Shown: positions 1 through 8,143 of the stretch, one piece after another
How positions within the stretch are numbered: the stretch's first letter is position 1
How the letters are laid out: every line of letters starts with the position of its first letter
Notes under the pieces: generated by a model
The model's input: only the letters and a program-made list of their open reading frames with translations
Databases searched by the model: none
What the model was told of the DNA's origin: nothing
Program-made: the position numbers and the translations under genes
Assembly (NCBI GenBank): GCA_965276815.1
Contig: CBDIBE010000004.1
Coordinates: 1 to 64,000, forward strand
DNA from: JAVVHH01 sp965276815
GTDB lineage: Bacteria > Pseudomonadota > Alphaproteobacteria > Acetobacterales > Acetobacteraceae
DNA length: 64,000 nt
Reading direction: 5' to 3'

Positions 1-1
1 G

Positions 2-148
2 GGCGTTGAGCACACCGACGACCAGCAAAACACCGGCAATCACAAGAAGCCTGACGCGCCGGAAGCCGGCGGCGCGGACAAGTTCGGCGGAACCAGGACG
101 GGTGCGAAAAACGTGGAGCCCGTGAAGGACGAGAACGGCCGGGTCTAA
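2..148 (+). CDS. C-terminal end of an unidentified protein (5' cut by window)
   Basis: An open frame runs from the window edge to a TAA at 146-148 and gives 48 residues. The tail is very hydrophilic (runs such as HTDDQQNTGNHKKPD and VEPVKDENGRV). No domain is recognisable in so short a piece. It converges on nusG, and its stop codon sits in the loop of the hairpin shared by both genes. It could be a chance frame; the convergent arrangement and shared hairpin favour a real gene. Confidence 0.4.
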   Translation, partial: GVEHTDDQQNTGNHKKPDAPEAGGADKFGGTRTGAKNVEPVKDENGRV

Positions 149-160
149 ACCCGGTCGTTC
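133..160. terminator. bidirectional terminator-like hairpin between convergent genes
   Basis: GAACGGCCGGGT (133-144) pairs with ACCCGGTCGTTC (149-160) through twelve positions, one of them G-U, around the loop CTAA. The stem covers the stop region of nusG on the minus strand and the stop of the plus-strand gene. There is no clear T tract on either side, so intrinsic termination is inferred from the stem and its position. Confidence 0.55.
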
Positions 161-689
161 AGACCTTCTCGACCTGCCCGTATTCCAGCTCGACCGGGGT
201 CGAGCGTCCGAAAATCGAGACGCTCACCTTCACCCGGCCCTTTTCCTCGTCCACCTCTTCGACCGTGCCGTTGAAGCTGGTGAACGGGCCGTCGGCCACA
301 CGGACCTGCTCGCCCACCTCGAACAGTATCGCCGGCCGCACCCGCTCCAGACCCTCGGCAGTTTGCTTGAGCATGCGCTCGGCTTCCGCCTCGGAGATCG
401 GCGAGGGCTTGGTCTTGCTGCCGAGGAAGCCGGTGACCTTTGGCGTGTCCTTCACTAGGTGCCAGGTCTGATCGGTCAGCTCCATCTTCACCAGCACGTA
501 GCCGGGGAAGAACTTGCGCTCGGTGTTGATCTTCTGGCCGCGGCGCACTTCGGTCACATCCTCGGCGGGGACCAGCACATCGTCCACTAAATCTGCGAGC
601 CCCTTCTGCGCAGCCTGCTCTTTGATTTGCTGGGCAATCTTCTTCTCGAAGCCCGAGTAGACGTGGATCACGTACCAACGCTTGGCCAT
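159..689 (-). CDS. nusG: transcription termination/antitermination protein NusG
   Basis: 176 residues, the usual NusG length. It begins MAKRWYVIHVYSGFEKKIA, the typical N-terminal NGN domain opening, with the RNA polymerase-binding domain over about residues 1-115. The C-terminal KOW domain (about 125-170) contains GEQVRVADGPFTSFNG followed by an acidic stretch. NusG couples RNA polymerase to Rho and to ribosomal S10. It lies 9 bp downstream of secE, the normal pairing. In most bacteria rplK follows nusG. Here the next 158 bp on this strand contain a hairpin and no rplK start. Confidence 0.97.
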   Translation of the reverse strand: MAKRWYVIHVYSGFEKKIAQQIKEQAAQKGLADLVDDVLVPAEDVTEVRRGQKINTERKFFPGYVLVKMELTDQTWHLVKDTPKVTGFLGSKTKPSPISEAEAERMLKQTAEGLERVRPAILFEVGEQVRVADGPFTSFNGTVEEVDEEKGRVKVSVSIFGRSTPVELEYGQVEKV

Positions 690-698
690 AACTATCCC

Positions 699-890
699 CT
701 ACGCGATCCCGAACAGCGCGCGCACGCCGATGCCGATCACCTGGTCGGCCACGAAAAAGAACAGCGCCGCAATGCCCGACAGCGCGAACACCAGCCCGGT
801 GGTGACCAGCGTCTCCCGCCGAGAGGGCCAGGTCACCTTCGCCACTTCCGCCCGGACCTCGCGGATAAATTTCGCCGGACTAACCGCCAT
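699..890 (-). CDS. secE: preprotein translocase subunit SecE
   Basis: 63 residues, the short single-spanning form of SecE usual in alphaproteobacteria. It reads MAVSPAKFIREVRAEVAKVTWPS near the start; KVTWPSRRE is the conserved amphipathic cytoplasmic motif, followed by one membrane segment (TTGLVFALSGIAALFFFVAD). SecE clamps SecY in the translocation channel. The frame is open upstream through the tRNA-Trp gene, so the start at 890 was chosen from the family N-terminus. An ATG five codons upstream is an alternative. nusG follows after 9 bp. Confidence 0.93.
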   Translation of the reverse strand: MAVSPAKFIREVRAEVAKVTWPSRRETLVTTGLVFALSGIAALFFFVADQVIGIGVRALFGIA

Positions 891-915
891 CACCCAAACT
901 TCCATGACCGAGGAT

Positions 916-992
916 TGGCAGGGGTGGAGGGTCTCGAACCCCCAGCCTCCGGTTTTGGAGACCGGCGCTCTAGCCAATTGAGCTACACCCCT
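916..992 (-). tRNA. tRNA-Trp (CCA anticodon)
   Basis: Read on the minus strand the gene begins AGGGGTG and ends CACCCCT-G-CCA, giving a seven-bp acceptor stem and an encoded CCA. The anticodon loop CTCCAAA carries CCA, and GGTTCGAGAC is the T arm. It lies just upstream of secE-nusG, a common bacterial arrangement. Confidence 0.97.
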
Positions 993-1167
993 GCAGCACC
1001 CGGCGCGTCGCGGGGGCAAGCAAGCCCGGCGCAACTACCGGCACAGAGCGGGTAAAAACGGCGCGCGGCTGCTGATGTCAAGTCCCGCACGATTTCCCGC
1101 AGGGGCAGCTTAACCTTCGCCGTATCCAGCAGCGAGGCTATATGCTGCGCGCGATGAACACCACCCT

Positions 1168-2343
1168 ATGCAACTAATCCGGCTGGTCCCAGCCGGCCAG
1201 CCGGACGGAACGCGCCGGCGATGGACGGTTGCGGCGTCGGTGGTGCTCCATCTTGTTGCGTTTGCGCTCATTATTGGGATTGCCGCACGGCCGCGGCTGC
1301 CGGCGCCGCAAACGCCATCGTACGACCTCGTCTTCGAGCCGTCGCCGGCCACCGAGGCGCAGAGCCAGGGGCAGCCGCCGCCGCAAGCGGACGTGCCGGC
1401 GCCGGATGACGCGCTGCCGGGTCCGCCGGCGCCGCCGCCATCCTCGCCGCCCGTGCCGGACGGCGTCGCCACCTCGGTGCCGGAGGCCGCGGTCAAGCCG
1501 CCCGCGCCCAGTCAGGCGCAGACCTCGCCGCCGCCAGTGCCGCAATCGCCGCCGCCGCAGCAAGCGACCGCCGCCCCCGCGCCCGTCGCACCGCCAGTGC
1601 CGCGGCCGCCCACCACCACGCCACCGCCCGCGCCAGCCACCCCGGCACACCCGGCGCCCACCACGGCGGCGCCGCAGCTCGCTTTCGCGCCGCCGCCGCC
1701 GCAGGCTGAAGTCGCGCTGGAGCCCGAGCCCACCGAGATCGTGCCGCTTCCCGCGCCGCCCACGGTTCGGCTGGAGACGCCGCAGGAGGAAGCGCCGCCG
1801 GTCCCGCAGCCCACGCCGATTATGCCGCAACCGCCCCCGCCATTACCGCCGATCCCGCGCGCGCCGCCGCGCCCCCGGGTGCCGCGCGCAGCGCCGGGAA
1901 CGTTTGGCTCGCCGATGGACCTCAGCTTCGGCCCGCCCCCGCCACGGCCGGAAGCCCGCGGCTCGCGCTCGCGCACGATCGACCTGTCGCTCGGGCCACC
2001 GCGCGAAGGGCCGAACCGCTCCGATCCCTATGCGCAGATCCGCGCCGCCAACGCCTCGGCCGATTGGAACCGCGGCCTGCTGGCCTACTGGCTCCGCCAT
2101 CGCTACTACCCGCGAGAGGCGGAGGAGGCCGGCGAGGACGGCAACGTCACGATCGAGCTGACCGTCGCCCGCTCTGGCCGGGTCGAGGCGGTGTCGGTGG
2201 TGTCCCGTTCAGGCTCGCAATGGCTTGATATGGCCGCCGTCAGCACGTTCCGCGACGCGCAGCTGCCGCCGTTCACCCCGGAGATGCCGCAGGACCGGAT
2301 CACCTTCCAGATCCCGATCAACTACATCCTGATCCGGCATTGA
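1168..2343 (+). CDS. TonB-family energy transducer-like protein
   Basis: 391 residues. The order is a short cytoplasmic N-terminus, one membrane anchor at about residues 25-43 (VVLHLVAFALIIGIAA), a very long Pro/Ala-rich region (about 55-280), and a C-terminal globular region of about 100 residues. That region contains WNRGLLAYWLRHRYYPREA and GNVTIELTVARSGRV, as in the TonB C-terminal domain. TonB-type proteins span the periplasm to energise outer-membrane receptors. No exbB or exbD adjoins it, so the partner proteins must be elsewhere. The Pro-rich spacer gives long open frames on other strands that are not genes. Confidence 0.8.
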   Translation: MQLIRLVPAGQPDGTRRRWTVAASVVLHLVAFALIIGIAARPRLPAPQTPSYDLVFEPSPATEAQSQGQPPPQADVPAPDDALPGPPAPPPSSPPVPDGVATSVPEAAVKPPAPSQAQTSPPPVPQSPPPQQATAAPAPVAPPVPRPPTTTPPPAPATPAHPAPTTAAPQLAFAPPPPQAEVALEPEPTEIVPLPAPPTVRLETPQEEAPPVPQPTPIMPQPPPPLPPIPRAPPRPRVPRAAPGTFGSPMDLSFGPPPPRPEARGSRSRTIDLSLGPPREGPNRSDPYAQIRAANASADWNRGLLAYWLRHRYYPREAEEAGEDGNVTIELTVARSGRVEAVSVVSRSGSQWLDMAAVSTFRDAQLPPFTPEMPQDRITFQIPINYILIRH

Positions 2344-2356
2344 GCGGCATTGGCAA

Positions 2357-2395
2357 TGGAGCGGGGGCAATGGAGCGGGGGCGATGGAGCGGGCG
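2357..2395. repeat. tandem 14-bp copies of the tRNA-Gly 3' end
   Basis: TGGAGCGGGGGCAA at 2357 is followed directly by TGGAGCGGGGGCGA at 2371. The third unit, TGGAGCGGGCGA at 2385, is the true 3' terminus of the tRNA gene (CCA plus acceptor strand). The extra copies lie just past the tRNA 3' end. Confidence 0.8.
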
Positions 2396-2458
2396 ATGGG
2401 AATCGAACCCACGTCAGTAGCTTGGAAGGCTACGGCATTACCATTATGCTACGCCCGC
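2385..2458 (-). tRNA. tRNA-Gly (TCC anticodon)
   Basis: The minus-strand gene begins GCGGGCG and ends CGCCCGC-T-CCA. The anticodon loop CTTCCAA carries TCC, and the T arm is GTGGGTTCGATTCCCAT. It is 74 nt including the encoded CCA. Confidence 0.97.
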
Positions 2459-2554
2459 ATCCCATGTCCTCAATAAGCTAGCTGGCCGCTTCCGGCAAGC
2501 TTGCGGACCGGCCACACGGGCCCACGTCGTCGGCTAACCTGATGGGGCGAGGCG

Positions 2555-2920
2555 ATGGACGGCAGCACGGCGGTCATGGCGGACGAGGTCGAACCGATGC
2601 CCTTCGTGATCCCCGGCGCGACCGGCGAGTTCCGCATCCAGGTGCTGAACGAGGATCAGGCGCGGGGCGTGGTCACCACGATCGTGCACCTGCCGCCAGG
2701 CGGTCACATCCCGGCACACCGGCATCAGAAGGGTGCGGAGATGCACTACGTGCTGGAGGGCGATATGATCGACGATGGGCGCAGTTTCGGGCCGGGCAGC
2801 CTGCTGACTCATCCGGCCGGGCAGGTGCATGGGCCGCATGAAAGCCGCGGCGGCGCCCGCGTACTGACGGTGCAGCAATGGCAGTCGCATGACGGCGACT
2901 TCGATTTCGAGCCGGCTTAA
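2555..2920 (+). CDS. cupin-domain protein
   Basis: 121 residues forming a single cupin barrel. Motif 1 is visible as HIPAHRHQKGAEMHYVLEGD (metal-binding His, His, Glu). Motif 2 lies in GSLLTHPAGQVHGPHES, with the last metal His in VHGPH. The layout resembles small ChrR-type or dioxygenase-like cupins, so a bound metal is likely but the reaction is unknown. The start could be the ATG at 2555 or the in-frame ATG at codon 8. Its stop overlaps the stop of the convergent amine oxidase. Confidence 0.8.
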   Translation: MDGSTAVMADEVEPMPFVIPGATGEFRIQVLNEDQARGVVTTIVHLPPGGHIPAHRHQKGAEMHYVLEGDMIDDGRSFGPGSLLTHPAGQVHGPHESRGGARVLTVQQWQSHDGDFDFEPA

Positions 2921-4167
2921 CCCGCGGCGAGCAGTCTATCGGCGGCTTCGCGGCCGCTCAGGTAGGCACCGCCGACCGTGCCGGCCAGCCCATCCATTCG
3001 GCAGGCCTCGCCGGCGAAAATCAGGCGCTCGGCCGGGAAAGCGTCCGAGAGGACCGCGCGCTGGCCGGCATCGCCTGGGCGTGCATAGGCGTAGGCGCCG
3101 AGGCTCAACGGATCCTCGCCCCAATCGGTGACCAGCGAAGCGCCCAGCCGCACCTTCTCTCCAAGCATCCGACCGAGCTCGGCGCGGGCGAGACCGTCGG
3201 CCGCACCAGCATCGCCGGCTAGCGACCAGGCGAGGCGGCCACCGACGAAGCCGGTCACGTACGGGCGCCGCTGCGGCCAGACACTGAACGTCATGTTGCC
3301 GTCGCGGTCGACCAGCAGGCTGTCCTGCTCGATCCCAAGCCCGCCGGGTCCCGGCCCCGCCAGGCCGATCTTGGTCAGCAGGCCCATGGGCAGCGCGTGG
3401 ATCGCGGCCTGGACCGCGAGCGGCAGCGCCGGATCGAACGCGATCGCGCCGGAGGCCAGCACGCCGGTCGAGACCGTGACGATCGCTGCGCCCGCCCGGA
3501 CCGTACCTTGGCTGGTCTCTGCGGCCACGCCGGGGCCGGACCAATCCAGCCGGGTCACGCGCGTGTGCAATTGGACGTCCTGCTGCAGCCGGCGCTCGAT
3601 GAACGCGCCCACCCCGCAAGGCGGCTGCAGATTCGGGCCTTCGAGGGTGTTGCGATGCCAGTCCTGCAGGCTGAGCACGTCGGCATCGGCGGCGGCGATG
3701 ATCGCGCCTTCCCACAGCGCGATCGTTGCCGCCCAGGGGTCATCCTGCATCGGGGCCAGCGCTTCGGCCAGGCTGATATCGGGGCCGGCGAGCGCGGGGG
3801 CCACCACGGCGTCCAGCCGCTCCCAGGCGTGGTCATACGCAGCCAGCTCCACCGGCGTAGCCGGCCGGCCACCGACGAACAGGCGTTCGGTCCGCGCCGC
3901 GTCGGCGTTGATCAGCGCGTCCTCCGGGCGGGCGAGGGCAACCAGCGGGTTTCGCTCGGCTGCGTGCAGCCAAGTGGCGCCGTGATCGAAGACGGCGCCC
4001 CCCAGCGCCGCGGGCTGACTGGTCCAGGCGCGCCCGCCGACCCGGCCGCTTGCCTCGACGATCGTCACCGGAATGCCGCTCTCGCGCAGCCGCCGCGCCG
4101 CGGACAGCCCGGCAACCCCGGCGCCCACGATAAGAACCCCGCTCTCGAGGACCGAGGGCGCCGTCAC
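2917..4167 (-). CDS. FAD-dependent amine oxidase (flavin monooxygenase-like)
   Basis: The N-terminal dinucleotide-binding motif is GVLIVGAGVAGLSAARRL, followed by an acidic residue in IVEASGRVGGRAWT, the classic FAD ADP-binding and RxGGR motifs. The C-terminus has FAGEACRMDGLAGTVGGAY, the second FAD-contact motif of monoamine/polyamine oxidases. Such enzymes oxidise amines to imines with O2. The GTG at 4167 was chosen because AGGAGGT lies nine bases before it; an in-frame ATG at 4188 would add seven residues that encode that ribosome-binding site. Substrate unknown. It diverges from hpnA and could share that promoter region. Confidence 0.85.
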   Translation of the reverse strand: MTAPSVLESGVLIVGAGVAGLSAARRLRESGIPVTIVEASGRVGGRAWTSQPAALGGAVFDHGATWLHAAERNPLVALARPEDALINADAARTERLFVGGRPATPVELAAYDHAWERLDAVVAPALAGPDISLAEALAPMQDDPWAATIALWEGAIIAAADADVLSLQDWHRNTLEGPNLQPPCGVGAFIERRLQQDVQLHTRVTRLDWSGPGVAAETSQGTVRAGAAIVTVSTGVLASGAIAFDPALPLAVQAAIHALPMGLLTKIGLAGPGPGGLGIEQDSLLVDRDGNMTFSVWPQRRPYVTGFVGGRLAWSLAGDAGAADGLARAELGRMLGEKVRLGASLVTDWGEDPLSLGAYAYARPGDAGQRAVLSDAFPAERLIFAGEACRMDGLAGTVGGAYLSGREAADRLLAAG

Positions 4168-4327
4168 AAGCGGCGCACCTCCTGCCATGGCCAGGCGCCC
4201 AAGACCGGCAGCCCCCAGCCGATCCAGGTCCCAACGACCGCTATTCGGACCAGGGAAATCAGTGTCGGCAAACGTTGCATCGGGGTGCCACTACACCAGG
4301 CCATCGGACTCAGGATATAGGGCGCCG

Positions 4328-5353
4328 GTGCAGCAAGACATCGCCGACTCCGCCTTCCCCCCGACCCTGGTGACCGGCGCGACCGGGTTCGTCGGCTCGG
4401 CGGTGGCGCGCGCACTGCTCGGGCGCGGCCTGCCGCTTCGCCTGCTGGTCCGGCCCGGGAGCGACCGGCGTAACATCCAAGACCTGCCGGCCGAACTCGT
4501 GGAGGGCGACCTGCGCGATCCGGCCTCGCTGGCCGCCGCCGTCGCCGGCTGCATCTATGTCGTGCACGTCGCCGCCGACTACCGGCTCTGGGTGCCCAAG
4601 CCCGCGCCGATGCTGGAGGCCAACGTGACGGGGACAAGGGAGCTGCTGCGGTCGGCGCGGGATGCCGGGGTCCAGCGCATCGTCTACTGCAGCAGCGTGG
4701 CAGCACTCGGGCTCGTCGGCGACGGCACGCCGGGGACGGAAGACACGCCGGTGCACGAAGAGGCGCTGATCGGCGTGTACAAGCGGTCCAAATACCTCGC
4801 CGAGCAAGAGGTGCGGCGCTTGGCGCGCGAGGAGGAGGTGCCGGTGGTCATCGTGAACCCCTCCGCACCGATCGGGCCGCGCGACATCAAGCCGACGCCG
4901 ACCGGCAAGATGGTGCTGGACGCGGCGGCCGGGCGGATGCCGGCCTATGTCGATACCGGGCTGAACGTGGTCCACGTAGATGACGTCGCGACCGGGCATG
5001 TGCTCGCCTTGGAGCACGGGGCGATCGGCGAGGCCTATATATTAGGCGGCGTCGACCTCGGCATGGCCGAGATCCTGGCGATGGTCGACGACATCATGGC
5101 CCGGCCGGTGCGGCGGCGGCCGCGGCTGCCGCACGGGGCGCTGTGGCCGGTGGCGCTGGGCATGGAAGGCGCGGCGCGGGCTTTCCGAATCGACCCGCTG
5201 GTGACCAGGGAGATGCTGGCGATGGCACGCAAGCAGATGTTCTTCAGCTCGGCCAAGGCGCAGGCGCAACTGGGCTACACCTATCGTCCGGCGCGCCAAG
5301 CGCTGGCCGACGCGATCGCCTGGTTCCGCGCCGAGGGCCGCCTCCCCGCATGA
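4328..5353 (+). CDS. hpnA: hopanoid-associated sugar epimerase HpnA
   Basis: 341 residues of the NAD-dependent epimerase (extended SDR) family. The Rossmann motif is LVTGATGFVGSAVARALL. The active-site Tyr-Lys pair is in GVYKRSKYLAEQEV, with an upstream Ser in VYCSSVAALG. HpnA is the first gene of hopanoid operons and is associated with side-chain or glycan tailoring, though its exact reaction is not settled. The start is a GTG at 4328, just before the conserved FPPTLVTGATG; the frame is open further upstream only as a shadow of the divergent gene. hpnB follows with an ATGA overlap. Confidence 0.92.
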   Translation: MQQDIADSAFPPTLVTGATGFVGSAVARALLGRGLPLRLLVRPGSDRRNIQDLPAELVEGDLRDPASLAAAVAGCIYVVHVAADYRLWVPKPAPMLEANVTGTRELLRSARDAGVQRIVYCSSVAALGLVGDGTPGTEDTPVHEEALIGVYKRSKYLAEQEVRRLAREEEVPVVIVNPSAPIGPRDIKPTPTGKMVLDAAAGRMPAYVDTGLNVVHVDDVATGHVLALEHGAIGEAYILGGVDLGMAEILAMVDDIMARPVRRRPRLPHGALWPVALGMEGAARAFRIDPLVTREMLAMARKQMFFSSAKAQAQLGYTYRPARQALADAIAWFRAEGRLPA

Positions 5354-6477
5354 CGATCCTCGCCGCCATCGCGCTGCTGGCCTGGGTCTATTTGCTGGTG
5401 GCGCACGGACGTTTTTGGCAGGCCGGCCCGGTGCTCCAGCCGGCAACGCCCTCGGAGGCAGCCGCGGTGGACGTGGTGATCCCGGCACGCGACGAGGCGC
5501 AGAGCATCGAGGCAACCCTGCGCTCGCTGCTGGCGCAGGAGTATGCGGGGATGCTGCGGATCATTTTGGTCGACGACGGCAGCACGGACGGCACGGGCGA
5601 CATCGCCCGCTCCCGGAGGGAGAGGGAGTCGCTGGCGGCCAGCCTGACCATCATCGACGGCGCGCCGCGCCCTCCCGGCTGGAGCGGCAAGCTGTGGGCC
5701 GTCGCGCAAGGCGTCGAGCACACCACCGCCCCCCTAATCCTGCTCACCGACGCCGACATCGTCCACGACCCGGCCCACATCGCCACCTTGGTCGCCAAAG
5801 CCGAGCGGGACCGGCTCGATCTCGTCTCCGAAATGGTCGAGCTGCGCGCCGAAAGCTGGGCCGAGCGCGCCCTGGTGCCGGCCTTCGTCTTCTTCTTCCA
5901 GCTGCTCTACCCGTTCGCCCGCGTCAACGACCCGCGCAATCGCACTGCGGCGGCCGCCGGCGGCACGATGCTCGTGCGGCGGACCGCGCTCGACCGGATC
6001 GGCGGCATTGCCAGCCTGCGCGGCGCGTTGATCGACGACGTGACGCTCGCTGCACGCATCAAGCCTGCCGGCGCGATCTATCTCGGCCACAGCATGCTCG
6101 CGCGCAGCCTCCGGCCCTATCCGGGTGCGGCCGATATCTGGCGCATGGTGGCGCGCACCGCTTACGTGCAGCTGCGGTTCTCGCCGCTGCTCTTGCTGGG
6201 CACGGTGGCCGGGCTGTCGCTGATCTGGCTGGCGCCGCCGCTGCTGGCGATCTTCGGCAGCGGCCCGGCGCAAATCATGGGCGCGCTGGCCTGGGCCGGC
6301 TCGGCGCTGTCTTTCCTGCCGACGCTCGGCCGGTTCCGCCAATCCGCGCTCTGGGCCGCCACGCTGCCGGCGATCGCCTCCTTCTACATGGCAGCCACGC
6401 TCGGCTCGGCATTCGACCACCACCGCGGACGCGGGGTGGTGTGGAAGCGCCGCGCCTATCGGGACGCCGGGCCGTGA
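5350..6477 (+). CDS. hpnB: hopanoid biosynthesis-associated glycosyltransferase HpnB
   Basis: 375 residues. There is one N-terminal membrane segment, then a GT-A family 2 domain with DVVIPARDEAQSIEATLRSL and ILVDDGSTDGTGDIA. LLTDADIVHDPAH holds the metal-binding Asp pair. Two to three C-terminal membrane segments follow (LLLLGTVAGLSLIWLAPPLL onwards). It is predicted to be a membrane-bound sugar transferase. Its ATG overlaps the hpnA stop. A dispersed palindrome at 5610-5628 is embedded in frame and encodes SRRERES between the GT2 motif and the LTIIDG strand. Confidence 0.92.
   Translation: MTILAAIALLAWVYLLVAHGRFWQAGPVLQPATPSEAAAVDVVIPARDEAQSIEATLRSLLAQEYAGMLRIILVDDGSTDGTGDIARSRRERESLAASLTIIDGAPRPPGWSGKLWAVAQGVEHTTAPLILLTDADIVHDPAHIATLVAKAERDRLDLVSEMVELRAESWAERALVPAFVFFFQLLYPFARVNDPRNRTAAAAGGTMLVRRTALDRIGGIASLRGALIDDVTLAARIKPAGAIYLGHSMLARSLRPYPGAADIWRMVARTAYVQLRFSPLLLLGTVAGLSLIWLAPPLLAIFGSGPAQIMGALAWAGSALSFLPTLGRFRQSALWAATLPAIASFYMAATLGSAFDHHRGRGVVWKRRAYRDAGP
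5610..5628. repeat. dispersed CTCCC-N4-GGAGAGGGAG palindrome inside hpnB
   Basis: CTCCC-GGAG-GGAGAGGGAG matches the elements at 29739-29757 and 46642-46660 outside the four central bases. Here it lies inside coding sequence and keeps the frame. Confidence 0.6.
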
Positions 6478-7301
6478 GCTCGGTCGAGACCTGGTCGGGC
6501 AAGGATCGCGGCGACGAGAATTTCCCTGTCGGCTCAATCCTGGTCCGCCCGGCGCTACGGCCGCACGTGCACGCTTTCTACCGCTTCGCCCGCGTCGCCG
6601 ACGACATCGCCGACAGTCCCGCCCTCGCGCCCGAGGACAAGATCGCCCGGCTGGACCGGATGGAGGCAGTGCTGCTCGGCCAGGAGAATGAGGGCGCGCC
6701 GAGCGCCACTCTGCTGCGCGCGAGCCTCAAGGAGACTGGTGTGACGACCCGGCACGCGCAGGATTTGCTCGTCGCCTTCCGGCAGGACGCGACCAAGCGC
6801 CGCTACGCGAGCTGGGACGAGCTGCTGGAATATTGCCGCTACTCCGCGATGCCGGTCGGCCGGCACGTGCTGGATTTGCATGGCGAGGAACGCGATACCT
6901 GGCCGTCGAGCGACGCACTCTCCGCCGCGCTGCAGGTGCTCAACCATGTGCAGGATTGCGGGAAGGATTTGGCCGCGCTTGACCGCTCCTACCTGCCGGA
7001 AGACCTGCTCCTGGCATCTGGCGCGACCGTGTCGGACGCGGCCGCGCCGGCCGAGACGCCCGGGCTGCGCGCCGTATTTGAGCAACTGCTCGACAAAGTG
7101 GACGAGCTGAACGCGACCGCCGAGGAATTGCCGCGCCGGACCCGCGACCGGCGGCTGCGGATCGAGGTCGCGGTCATCGTCGGCCTGTCCCGGCGGCTCG
7201 CGCGGCGGCTGCGCGCCGGCGACCCGGTGGCGACAAGGGTCAAGCTGCAGAAGCTGGACGTCGCCGGGTCGGTAGTCTCGGCGCTGCGGTGGGCGGCATG
7301 A
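6474..7301 (+). CDS. hpnC: squalene synthase-type enzyme HpnC (hydroxysqualene synthase)
   Basis: 275 residues of the head-to-head prenyl synthase fold. The first Asp-rich motif is FARVADDIADSP (about residue 42) and the second is HVQDCGKDLAALDRSYLP. In the HpnCDE route, HpnC converts presqualene diphosphate to hydroxysqualene, using the product of HpnD. The start is a GTG in a GTGA overlap with the hpnB stop, giving VSSVETWSGKDRGDENFPVGS, typical of the family. hpnD starts in a further ATGA overlap, so the genes are translationally coupled. Confidence 0.93.
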   Translation: MSSVETWSGKDRGDENFPVGSILVRPALRPHVHAFYRFARVADDIADSPALAPEDKIARLDRMEAVLLGQENEGAPSATLLRASLKETGVTTRHAQDLLVAFRQDATKRRYASWDELLEYCRYSAMPVGRHVLDLHGEERDTWPSSDALSAALQVLNHVQDCGKDLAALDRSYLPEDLLLASGATVSDAAAPAETPGLRAVFEQLLDKVDELNATAEELPRRTRDRRLRIEVAVIVGLSRRLARRLRAGDPVATRVKLQKLDVAGSVVSALRWAA

Positions 7302-8143
7302 CCGCGCTCGGCGCCGCGTCCGCCGACTTGGCCGAGGTGACGCAACTCGTGCGCCGAGCCGGCACCTCGTTCTACCGCGGGATGCGGGTGCTCCCGAGCG
7401 ATCGGCGGGCCGCGATGTATGCGATCTACGCGTTTTGCCGGCTGGTGGATGACGTCGCCGATGAGCCCGGGCCGATCGCGGAGAAGCTGGCGGGGCTCGC
7501 GGCCTGGCGCGACCGGGTCGACGCGCTGTATGGCGGACACGCTGGCGACGCGGTTACCCGCGTGCTGCTGGCCGCCGTGCCGCGCTATGGATTGCGACAG
7601 CAGGATTTCATGGCGGTGATCGACGGCATGGAGATGGACACCGCCGCGATTGTCGCGCCCGACTTGGCGACGCTCGACCTGTATTGCGACCGGGTGGCGG
7701 CCGCGGTCGGCCGGCTCTCGGTGCGCGCCTTCGGCGACGCTTCGGCGGCGGCCGACGAGGTCGCCTGGCATCTCGGCCGGGCGCTGCAGCAGACCAACAT
7801 CCTGCGCGACGTGGCCGAGGATGCCGGCCGCGGCCGGCTCTATTTGCCGCGCGAGTGGCTCGAGGAAGCTGGCGTGCCGCCCGAGCCCGCGGCCGCCCTG
7901 CATCACGCGGCGCTGCCCGCGCTGTGCGCGCGTATGGCGGCGCAGGCGCACCGGCATTTCCTGCAGGCCGATGCGGCGATGGCCCGTTGCGCGCCGCGCG
8001 CGATGCGGCCGGCCCGGCTGATGGGCGCCACCTATGCCGCGCTGCTCGAGCGGCTGCAGCGCCGGGGCTGGTCGCAACCGGAAATCCCCGTCCGCCTGCC
8101 GAAATGGCAGAAGCTCTGGATCGCGCTCCGCTACGCTCGATGA
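7298..8143 (+). CDS. hpnD: presqualene diphosphate synthase HpnD
   Basis: 281 residues of the squalene/phytoene synthase family. Motif 1 is AIYAFCRLVDDVADEPG (about residue 51). Motif 2 is QQTNILRDVAEDAGRGRLYLP. It condenses two farnesyl diphosphates to presqualene diphosphate, the first step of HpnDCE squalene formation. The ATG at 7298 overlaps the hpnC stop; a GTG three codons earlier is possible. hpnE overlaps its stop. Confidence 0.94.
   Translation: MTALGAASADLAEVTQLVRRAGTSFYRGMRVLPSDRRAAMYAIYAFCRLVDDVADEPGPIAEKLAGLAAWRDRVDALYGGHAGDAVTRVLLAAVPRYGLRQQDFMAVIDGMEMDTAAIVAPDLATLDLYCDRVAAAVGRLSVRAFGDASAAADEVAWHLGRALQQTNILRDVAEDAGRGRLYLPREWLEEAGVPPEPAAALHHAALPALCARMAAQAHRHFLQADAAMARCAPRAMRPARLMGATYAALLERLQRRGWSQPEIPVRLPKWQKLWIALRYAR

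Noticed and set aside
1229..2161. 310-codon Arg-rich frame inside the TonB-like gene
   Set aside because: It is a frame-shifted reading of the Pro-rich spacer; the composition is almost entirely Arg, Pro and Ser.
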